DNA of 64,000 nucleotides. Origin: Pholiota molesta (Eukaryota > Basidiomycota > Agaricomycetes > Agaricales > Strophariaceae). The stretch lies in contig JACGCK010000043.1 of assembly GCA_014925825.1 (NCBI GenBank), positions 186,001 to 250,000 of the forward strand, read 5' to 3'. The position numbers and the translations under genes were made by a program. The notes beneath the pieces are model-generated. The model saw nothing but the letters and a program-made list of their open reading frames with translations. It did not search any database and was not told the DNA's origin. The first letter of the stretch is position 1, and each line of letters opens with the position of its first letter. Shown in pieces: positions 55,030-64,000 of the stretch.

Positions 55030-57520
55030 ACATGTCTATTTGGTGCCGATGGTTGACGGCGCCGCGGGATCTTGACCTCGTTGGGTAAGTCGTCCAGGTT
55101 GTCGATGCGTATGCTGACGAGATTGGATAGGCGAGGCCACTGCGCAGTACGACGGCGGGGCTGAAGAGGATGGCGCCAGCTTGGCGCCAGCCAGTGCCCT
55201 GTGCCCGTTGGTGAGTGTTCTGCGAGGCGATGGCAGCGCCCGCCATGCAGTCGGCATCCGCGCTCGTTCTCACCTCAGTTCGACCCTCTCTCGGTGTCGT
55301 CGACGCTCGCCAGGACAGTACGCTGATGAGATCGGATAGGCGGGGTCGCTGCGCAGTCAACGGCGGTGCTGGGGAGGATGGCGCCAGCCAGAACTCGCCG
55401 CCTGTTGGTGCGTGATCCGCGAGGCGATGTCGGATGGCGGGCAGTCGTCGGCATCATCGCTCGTTCTCGCCTCTGACCCGCCCACGTCTTTGCAGCCCAT
55501 CCGCAGCCGATCTCCGTCATCTTGCGCAGCGGCAGCGGACGTCGTGCCCTACCACCCCACGCGGCGATCTGCGCAAGCGTTCCCGGTACGTTCCAACGGA
55601 TCTTTACCGCCGACCATTCACTGACGCGATGTACGTGGGCACGCCGCCATTCAGGACGAACGACTCTGTAGGAAGAGGGTCGGCGGCCGATGAGTCGTCG
55701 TGGGCGTCTAAAAGGACGAGCATGGGTGGGGGGGCGCAGGCTCGTAAGTGGCGAACTATCGTTTGTGTTGCCGTGCAAAGCTAACGATCCTTGTGTCAGT
55801 TCGCCTGCACATCGTCGCCATGCGCTGAGACGTACCTCTCGTCGTTTTGATCCCGCTGCCGCCTCGTACGTCCTTCTTTGTCGACGTTCCATCCGACCTT
55901 CGGCTGACTTGCTACGTCCTTAGCGCCTGCACTCGCTGTCGTCATCGAGGAGCGTCGTCGAGGGCGCGGGCATACGGCGGGTGTGGCAGCGGCCGAGCCT
56001 CGTCGTGTTGTCGTCGGTGGCGGCTCCGTTCCTGCGAATTGTATTACGCGGGGCCGAGGGTTTGGATGTCGCGAATGCCGTTGAAATTGGAGGAGGAGGT
56101 CTTGCTGGAGCGGGCGAGGTGAGCACGATCCAGAAAAACGGGAAGGCAGCTCACGCTGAAATCGTCCGCCAGTGTACCAGCAGCGGGTTTGGCGTAGTCG
56201 TCGATGTCGCCGGCAGCTATGTCCCTGCGAATCACAGTATGCGCAATCGAAAGGTTCGGATGGCGCGAATGCCGTCGAAATGGAAGGGGTGGTGGGTGGC
56301 GAGGTAGTTGTTGCTGCACGAAACGCAACTCACGTCGATATCGTCGTTCCGAGCCTGCTACCGCCTCGACCCTCTCGCTTTCGCAGCCCATCCCCGCCCG
56401 ATCGCCATCGTCTTGTGCAGCGGCAGCGGCGCCCGCAGCGCCATCCGACTTTGGACAGGTCGTACCTATGCGGCGCTGAGCTCCTGTGCAAGCACGCCCG
56501 GTACGTTCCAATAGACCCGTACCGCACGCCGCTGGGTGACGCAACTGACGCTCTCCTCCCTGCTGTGCACACCGCCGTCCACGAGGAACTTTGGGCATCG
56601 AAGGGAGCGGGAATTGGTCGCGTCGTCGAGGGCGCTGGCATACGGCGGATGTGGCATGTCGTCGGCGGTGGCTAAGTGTGTTCATGGGATCGAATGACGC
56701 GGGGCCGAGGGGCTCGGATGACGCGAATGCCGTTGAGATTGGATGCTGGAGCGCATGGCATGGCCGAGGTAAGCCTGATTGCGAGAAAAGAAAGGTAGCT
56801 GAGGTTGAAGTCGTCCGCCAGCCGCGAACGATGCCTCGCGCGGCGCCGAACACCGTGCCTTGTCTTCGTCGTCCAGGGCGCATCGCAGGCCGTGGGCTCT
56901 GCAGATGGCGATGGTCGCCGATCCAGCATCCAAGGCCCTATGCTTCGCCCCTAGCGCCCGGAATCGTTGTCGCCATCGAGGACAGTCGTCGAGGGCGGGT
57001 GTATCAGCAGCATGTCGCCGGCACCTATGTTCCTGCGAATCATAGTACGCGCGGTCGAGGGATCGGATGGCGCGAACGCCGTCGAAATGTTGAGGAAGGT
57101 GGGTGCTCGCTGTAACGCATGACGCGGAGAAGTAAGTGTGGATTCCGACAGCACAACGAAACGCAACTCACGTCGATATCGTGTGCCCTCAGCTACATGC
57201 GGCCAAACACTGTGCCGTGGACGTGTCGTCGCGATGGCCAGGCATCGGATCTGAGCAGGAGTGGGACTCGTGCGCAATGGAGCCGTGGTGGGTGGGAGGC
57301 GAAGACGTCGTGGTTTGGGTGCGGGCTAGCATGCACGGCTGGTGGGCGAGATCGTCGTCGTGGTGGGTGCTGTCTAGCTGTAGGTGGACAGACCGCGGTG
57401 TGGGGGGTGAGATTGTCGTCGCGGGTAGGTCGTCCAAAGTTGGAGGATGGTGTGGCTTGGCGTGCGGGGAGAGTATCAGTGATAGCGCTCAACATGAGTG
57501 CATATAGTGCCGGCCATGAG
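55030..57520. repeat. GC-rich modular repeat block
   Basis: Two degenerate ~209-bp units start at 55111 and 55320 (shared words: GAT[TC]GGATAGGCG[AG]GG, GAGGATGGCGCCAGC and GCGAGGCGATG). Further on, a module containing GGATG[GA]CGCGAA[TC]GCCG and AACGCAACTCACGTCGATAT recurs at about 56070, 56265, 56720 and 57060 for the first word and at 56325 and 57160 for the second. The block is open in most frames on both strands because it is GC-rich, and no domain is readable. It fills the space between the two duplication copies. Confidence 0.6.
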
Positions 57521-57788
57521 TAGGCATGATTTGATCTACGACTCGTACATGCAAGAAGGGCTAAAATAGGGCAGACATGGCTGAGACTGCGAAAGGAGAA
57601 CAAAGTCTTGGAGAAAATATCACCCGAAGACTTGGGGCTTAAAGTCAAGATTGGACCTTTTCGAAAGGCGACTTATGGCACGACGTGCCCCGTAGACGCT
57701 ATTACTTGTGTGGAAAAGAGTGACGTCATTCGAGGCGCTGCCGTGGGAGGACAGCCGTTCCTAAAGTCCGGCCCTAAATTCAAAATTG

Positions 57789-57856
57789 ACGCGTCGCGTC
57801 GCGTGTCCGCTACAGCCTTCACCTCTTCCTCGTCGTACAAGACGCTCACAACGCGT
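57789..57856 (+). promoter_or_regulatory. Two ACGCGT sites upstream of MCM4 copy B
   Basis: At 57789-57794 and 57851-57856, in the same arrangement as in copy A relative to the ATG at 57871. Confidence 0.55.
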
Positions 57857-57870
57857 TTGAATACCTAGCA

Positions 57871-59830
57871 ATGTCCTCTCCACCCGCACTTGACTTCCCT
57901 TCTTCAGAAATGGGCGACGTGGAGATGCAGGACGCGTCAACAGCGGCGCAATCGATACCTGGTGTCCCGCTCTTTCTCGCAGGAACGCCGTCGACCACAG
58001 CTGGAACACCGCGTCGACGCAACGAGATCCCTGCTACAAGCTCGCCACTACGCTCTATGACTGCACGACGAGCAATCGGCCTGACCACGCCCAAAAGGAC
58101 TCCACTTTTCATTGGTACGTTGGTCCGGGTCTAAAACTGAAAACAACCGACTTGACGCGTCTGTAGCTGGAAGCTCTTCTCCGATGGCTTTTCCTTCCTC
58201 AACTCCAACAAGATCTCAACAAAGGCCCGCGCAAATCCCTTCCGATCGTCCTCAAGACTCCGATCCTCTAGATTTCCCATCGTGAGTAATATAATTTTTT
58301 CATTATTTCAGGAGCTCATCTTGCAATGAAGGAGCCCTTTTCGCCAGAACACTCCCAAGAACAGACGTGGTGATATCCATTCCTCCCTCTCAGTCACCCC
58401 AAGCGCCTCCGCTCGACGCACTGCACCTCGCCCGTCTATAGGACCCAACAACCTCAACTCAGACGCTAGTCATCTCGGCCTTCCTCAATCATCTACTGCA
58501 AATCTCTCTGCTGCACCTGCGCCTTCCGATGAGCCCGACGAAATTCGTGCGATCTGGGGAACCACAGTCAACTTGGCCGAAACGATGAAGGTGTTCCGTG
58601 ACTTCTTCAAAGGATTCAAGCCCAAATACCGTGTCATGTATGATCGCGAACGCGGCCTGCGAACGCGTGCGTTCTCGTCTCCGGATGAGGCTGAGGTCGT
58701 CCTCTACGAAACCTACTTCCGGCGAATGCGCCAGACAGGCGAGACCAACCTCAATCTCGACGTCACTAACCTCCTTGCATACCCTCCTTCCAAAAAGTTA
58801 CACACCCAGCTTGTAAAATATCCCCAGGAAGTTATACCCGCCATGGATCAGGTGCTGAAGGATTTGATGCTGGAAGTCGCTGATGCGGACCAACAGGCCG
58901 GGGTGGATGGCATGCAAGGCGATGAAGGTGACGAAGAGATTGCTGATATCATGGGACGGGTGTACAAAGTCAGGCCGTTTGGTCTGCTTTCCGCGAACAT
59001 GCGAACTTTGAACCCAAGCGGTGAGTCGCTATAGCCGCTGTACGTGTGGTCAACTCATAGTTATTTCACCCAGATACGGACAAGCTCGTCTGCATCAAAG
59101 GTCTTGTCATCCGCGCAACACCAGTGATACCGGACATGAAAGTCGCGTTCTTCCGCTGCCTGACCTGCTCCCACACCGTTCAGGTTGAAATCGACCGTGG
59201 CAAGATCGAAGAACCCGCGCGGTGCCCCCGCGACGTATGCGCTTCCATCGGCACAATGTCCCTCGTCCACAACCGTTGTGAATTCGCGGATCGCCAAGTC
59301 ATTCGCCTCCAAGAAACACCCGATGCCGTTCCCGATGGCCAAACTCCTCATACGGTCTCTCTCAGCGTGTACGACGAGCTCGTGGACGTGTCGAAGCCTG
59401 GCGACCGTATAGTAGTCACTGGCATCTACCGCAGCGTCCCCGTGCGGGTCAACCCCCGCCAGCGCACGCTCAAGAGCTTGTTCAAAACATATCTGGACGT
59501 TGTACATGTCACACTTGGTACAAGCGGCACCTTGGGCCTCGACAAGAGCACGCGCCCTGCGGGCGGCGATCGTCTTCCGGGCGTCGGCGGCCTTGGTGAT
59601 GGCGGAGATGAGGACGAGGAACGGGAGGGCAGGCAGAGCCGCAAGGCGGAGCTCGAGCAGAAGCTCCAGGAGTGGGCGAGGAGCCGGACCCGTGGTATGC
59701 ACTCGCGCTGCTCGACGAGACGGGCAGTGGGTTCGGGCAGAAGGAAGGAGTGGCCCTGACGTACGGGTTTGGGCGGGTTGAGTCACGGGACGGGGGCGGG
59801 ATTGATGGCGGGAATTACTATACGGCGTGA
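57871..59830 (+). pseudogene. MCM4: MCM4 N-terminal fragment with alanine-aminotransferase end, copy B
   Basis: The better preserved copy. MSSPPALDFPSSEMGDVEMQ continues in frame to RRAIGLTTPKRTPLFI. Introns near 58115-58166 and 58283-58311 follow. A frame change lies near 58350; then the MCM N domain is open from 58573 through LVKYPQEVIPAMDQVLKDLM to 59034, with an intron at about 59022-59072 and the zinc-finger exon on to 59759 (FRCLTCSHTVQ, CPRDVC). The MCM4 register runs to AELEQKLQE near 59670, before the ATPase module. In the next frame, 59681-59830 reads EPDPWYALALLDETGSGFGQ and KEG: the same aminotransferase end but with an 18-bp internal deletion, finishing in a TGA at 59828-59830. 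Family MCM4 is about 900 residues; here only the first ~45% is present. Confidence 0.85.
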
Positions 59831-59951
59831 AAACGTGAAAAGTGGTAAGTAACTGTCCTTTTTTTGCGTGTTGGGAGATCGTAGGAGCAGAGGTTAGCCC
59901 ACCCCGAAGGGCAGGCTAACGTAGATAGTCTAAAATGTAATAGTCAGTCCA

Positions 59952-60394
59952 TAGTGAATAAATGGGTTTACGCACCAAGGAATCTGTTGTGCGCGTGCAT
60001 AAACGGGCTTGCGCAGAGAGTAATATTTGCGCGGCGGCTGGAATTTCACCTGTAAGTCATCACCAGATGGTGAATAAATAGCTTTACGCACCAAGTAATG
60101 CGACAAATGTGATGCGCGTGAATAAACCGGCTTGCGCCCCAAGCTAGATAGCAGATGCTCGCGCGGAAGTTCAGTTGCAGCGGCTGGAGGCTTCCTGCAA
60201 AATCATCAATGGATTGAACGTAGCATGGAAAGCTCAATACTCGGGGAAAAACTGGTGTTACGCACCAAGTCATGATAGCTCGGATTCCGTCGGAATCAGA
60301 CGGAGTGATCTTTACGCGGCAAATTCGAAGCTTTATTCACGAGATCGCAGCGGCTGGAGGACGTAGATAGTGAATAAACTTATTTTACGCACAG
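59952..60394. repeat. Array of spaced ~26-bp repeats, copy B
   Basis: Copies at 59952-59979, 60070-60095, 60118-60143, about 60248-60269 (ACTGGTGTTACGCACCAAG, closer to the consensus than its copy-A partner) and 60368-60394. One unit present in copy A is deleted here. Confidence 0.75.
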
Positions 60395-60649
60395 AATGGA
60401 AAAGAAAGCAGTGATGTGACGGATTGATATTCACCCAAGAAGCTCAAATGCAGTTGCTAGCTTCGAAAAACCTCTTTTTTCAAATTAACAGAGATATAGT
60501 ACAATCTGTGTTCGAAAAAAATAAGCACATAGACACGAGAACTTGAATAGAGAGCATACCAGATCAAATAAACATACTCCACCTTTACAAAGAAACCTGA
60601 AAATCACTTGAGCACGTAATTAAGAATACAGGGCACATAACTTACCTCA

Positions 60650-61731
60650 AGCTCTGACCACCATTGATTTCCGAGCAAAGAAAGCCCTAAATCCAACAAA
60701 AAAAGAAAGGGCTATAAGCATATCATAAAAGTCAAATAAGCAGAACATACCCACGTAGTCCATGGACATGTGAGCGCAACAATCTAAAATCATCAGAAAG
60801 CATTTAAATCTTAAATTATATACCTTGACATTGATTCCGAACAGTCAATGCCACGTAGTCCATGGACATGTGGAAGGTCATGTTATGGGCGCTTATATCA
60901 GAGATCAGAGTCAAATGCTTTTCACATAGCCAGAGTTTGTTCAGCGGATGTTCAAAAATAGTGTTTGACAAAAAGAGAGTATTATTCCACTCACCACGCG
61001 ATGCAGTTCGCCGGAAGTCGAAATATAGTGTCGGAACATCTGGAGATAGAATCAATACTGTATCAGATAAGGAAAATAACATATCTTCACTCAGATCATT
61101 GCGTTGCCGTTTGCCCAAGTTCGCCGGAAGTTTATATATGGTGTTGGCATGATATCTGGAAACAGAATCAGTATGGTATTAGGTATGGAAGATAATGTAC
61201 TTCTGTTTGATTGTCGTTGTCTTGGAACGGCGCGCGGTGAGGGCGAGTAGAATGAATGACAAAGTTCAGTGGGAGGAGGAGATGATGCGGCAGAAATGTG
61301 CATAGGATCCGCTGCATTCGTAGCTGTCGTCGAGGTGTGTATACCCATTTTCGAGGCTGTAGAATCCGAATCCAAAGCTCGTTTGAGAACTGGTTGGCTC
61401 GTTCGCGCGCTAGAGGCATTGGATGTTGAGCTGATGTCAAACTGGCTGTGGGAAGCTGCCAAAGCAGTTCTAATCGACCTGGAGCCTCCTGGATGGGTTT
61501 CCTCGATGCCCTGGTTGTATCAATACCTTCCGCATCGCTTTTGCCGTCCGATTCATCCTCTAAGGTAGAAGGATAAATTAATCTCTCATCATCCTCCTGA
61601 TTCGCTTCCTCTGCAATTTCTCCGTCGTTCTGAGGGTCCGAGGGTTCTATAATGACCCTAGACTGTCCATTGGGCAACCCTTCGTCGAAATAACTAAAGA
61701 ATATGACCAGAGGTTGAATATATAGAGACAA
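60650..61731 (-). other. Possible spliced minus-strand transcription unit, copy B
   Basis: Partner of 51120-52265. The open stretch 61731-61168 keeps YFDEGLPNGQSRVIIEPSDP and QLPTASLTSAQHPMPLARER. The donor-like CTTACCTCAAGCTCTGACC (60652 on) and the 41-bp piece behind it are identical in both copies. Confidence 0.3.
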
Positions 61732-64000
61732 AATTAGGTTTGTGTCGGATCATAACAAAGATAACATACCTTTGTTGGACCAAAGATCACGAAAGACGAT
61801 ACAAGATGTCGGTAACTTTGAATATAGATTAGCATAGCTCACGTATACAGGAACAGTCGAAGACATACCAATAGCATTGTTCGATATGGAAGAAAATGGG
61901 ACTGGACACTAGCATAAGGACGGCAGGGAGGGAAAGGCATTTCCGGAAGCACGTTCAAAATTGCTATGTTTTAATATCATCTGCTGGCAGCTGACGTGCA
62001 CAATTCCTTCCTGTCCTTGCAGGATCTAGACGTGTGAGCGGCGCTAAAGTTTCGACCTTGCCAGCAAGCTGCCAGCAAGTATGGCTCGCCAGAATATGAC
62101 AACCATGCCTCAGGGTAGATTAGGATTAGAACCATTGTCTCCTGAATCTTAGTCCCGGGAGTATCATCTCGCAATGCTTCCCTTCGCATCCGTAAGTTGA
62201 CGTGAACTTGGAAGTCCATCTCCTGAAAGGTAATTTAAATTATCTAAACGGGCATTACCCACCACTTGCTGGACTTTCTTTCATTCATGATGCGAAAAAT
62301 CTAGCACAGTTTTCCTCTTATAGTACAAACACTCCGCTATCAAATAACTGTTCAATGGTGGTAGAATTAATTGGACAGAGTTTAGTACAATATCAGAAAC
62401 AGAAACTATCCATAGTTCCGGCTGCAACACCATTCACACAAAATTGAGTCCGAGATTCGGGAAAATATAGATTCCGTTCGTTTTCTTCTATTTCGTGATG
62501 TGGCCTAGAATGACGGTCGCAGAAGCTAAAGTCGAGGTACACCTACCTTTTGATCCGCCGTCTCCACCGCACTGTACCGCCCCTTGTTTCCATCTCCTTA
62601 TGTGAAGACAGCTGGCAATCCAAGGTCGTACCATACTTAATCTCTCACTGCAGGTTCCTTGTTTTAGAGCCGCACATCAATTGCGATGAAGAAATTGACT
62701 GTCTGGGGCGGTATTATGATTTAGCGCCCATATTTCGGTGTAAAGCGCACTTCGGAAGCTTCGCCAGCAGTGCTAACGTCCAGAATTTAAGATATATAGT
62801 TTCTATCGTTCTGCGATAACATTGAGCCCCTCAACACTGCATTTTTATGTATTAATTTTGTCTGCATGCGAACGAAAATGCTTTAGCGCCCGGGATAATT
62901 CCCAATGATGACACTTGTAAATAGACATTGCTTTGAGCTGTTTAAAGTAGATTTACTCAATAAACTACGGCCAATGCCTCTGAGGGATATATCAGATCAC
63001 AATGACAAGAGATTCTTAATAGATTTTGTGGGGTCTGTATGATCTGTATGCGGCGGTCCCGGGTAAATTCGAGATCAGACATTGGCGCTACATACATGCC
63101 GCGCAATCTGTAATTAAAGACCGAGGTAGATAGTACTTATTATTGAATTATAGATTCGAACAACAGCGGCATAAATGAAGAAAATACAATGCCAAGATGT
63201 GATTAGGTACAGAATGTGGCATACTTATCTGCATGGAATGCCATATCTTCGAGCCCTAACCAATAGAATAACGCAAAGCGCCACAGAGGAGCATTTAATT
63301 GGGGATATAGAAATCTGCACATACTTAGTTTTCCGAGTTAACTACGGCGTCAGACAGACGAAGCGCGGAACGCGCATCCCAATCAATACCACGGCATGTC
63401 CGCCTCCTCACCGAATACGCCATTTCGCGAGCCAATAACGACCCGGTTCTTTTCACCTGTTATTAGGACCCTGAAGCGCGCGTCTGGCCTACGTGGCAGC
63501 GAGAAGAGGGCGCGTACCGTGTACCGGTAAGTGGGTGTAGGAGTGTTCTGCTTGCCAGAGTGTAACCACGATGATCAGAGCATTTCTATCGCAATTCTCA
63601 ATTATATCGTACATTTGTTTTGGAATACGTTAGGAGACATTATTGACTACCTATTCTCAAGAACTTAGAGGCGGACAAGTAAATGTCGACCGCAGGCACT
63701 GCATGCCACCCGACGGCGCCCTATCTGGACCTCCGCCTCGCAAGCGCATTCGAAAATGCAGCGTAACCGCGGGGACCTAGAAAGAACACGTACGTTACGT
63801 CCCATCACGGATGCATTAAGCTGACGTTTCAGCCTAAGCCCCTGCTAATTTCTGCGCTTGCAGTGGATGAATCGGAGCAGGGGGATGTGCAATGCACGGA
63901 AGGCGCTAGAAACACTGTTTCCGCATTTCTTAGGTATTTCACTCAGGGAATACGGCCGTAGCCTCGGACAGACCTTCGGTAGGGTCGACTCTGGTGAGAT
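61732..64000. other. Non-genic remainder of duplication copy B
   Basis: No supportable gene. Parallels 52266-54510 with scattered indels. Near 63420-63600 the two copies differ more strongly. Confidence 0.4.

Larger units (their letters stand above)
57590..64000. repeat. Segmental duplication, copy B (continues past the window)
   Basis: Direct repeat of 48060-54510, beginning at GCTGAGACTGCGA near 57588. It ends at the window edge, where the sequence still matches copy A (about 54510), so the true end lies outside. Confidence 0.9.

Overview
This window is nuclear DNA of a filamentous basidiomycete, most likely an agaricomycete mushroom. The evidence is genes with many short GT-AG introns (about 50-70 bp, many with a CTRAY-like branch site), two Clp1-like genes (a family known from mushroom clamp-cell development), several F-box/LRR genes of agaricomycete type, and a zinc-finger transposase-like gene of a family that is multicopy in these fungi. 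I see no ribosomal RNA, tRNA, CRISPR array or bacterial operon.

Layout. 0-24.5 kb is mainly cellular: a small 3-exon gene, an F-box gene, a TDA3-like FAD oxidoreductase, a tail-to-tail pair of Clp1-like genes, a long SAP-domain gene, a nucleotidyltransferase-domain gene with a tandemly duplicated 3' end, an isoprenylcysteine methyltransferase-like gene, a multi-pass membrane protein and a decayed cyclase-family gene. 24.9-28.8 kb is an intact 12-exon transposase-like gene, followed by GC-rich repetitive DNA to about 30.6 kb. 31.5-38 kb is a compact housekeeping block: ISD11 (Fe-S assembly), RCF1 (respiratory supercomplex factor), URM1 (tRNA thiolation/urmylation), tubulin cofactor C and RBX1; the last two are head to head. 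40.4-45 kb is an F-box/LRR gene split by a composite transposable element. 45.5-48.1 kb is a second F-box gene type.

48.06-64 kb is dominated by a direct segmental duplication of at least 6.4 kb (copy A 48.06-54.51, copy B 57.59 to the window end). Each copy starts in the promoter of MCM4, with two MluI-cell-cycle-box hexamers, carries only the N-terminal part of MCM4 (no ATPase module), and then runs into a short out-of-frame piece that reads as the C-terminal end of alanine aminotransferase. A spaced repeat array and about 4 kb of non-genic sequence follow. Between the copies lie an orphan promoter with a first exon and a GC-rich modular repeat block.

A pervasive feature is single-base loss in homopolymer runs that shifts the frame in many otherwise well preserved genes. 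This pattern fits undercalled homopolymers in the assembly as well as or better than pseudogene decay, so broken genes here should be read with that caution. RBX1, ISD11, the first F-box gene and the transposase-like gene are intact.
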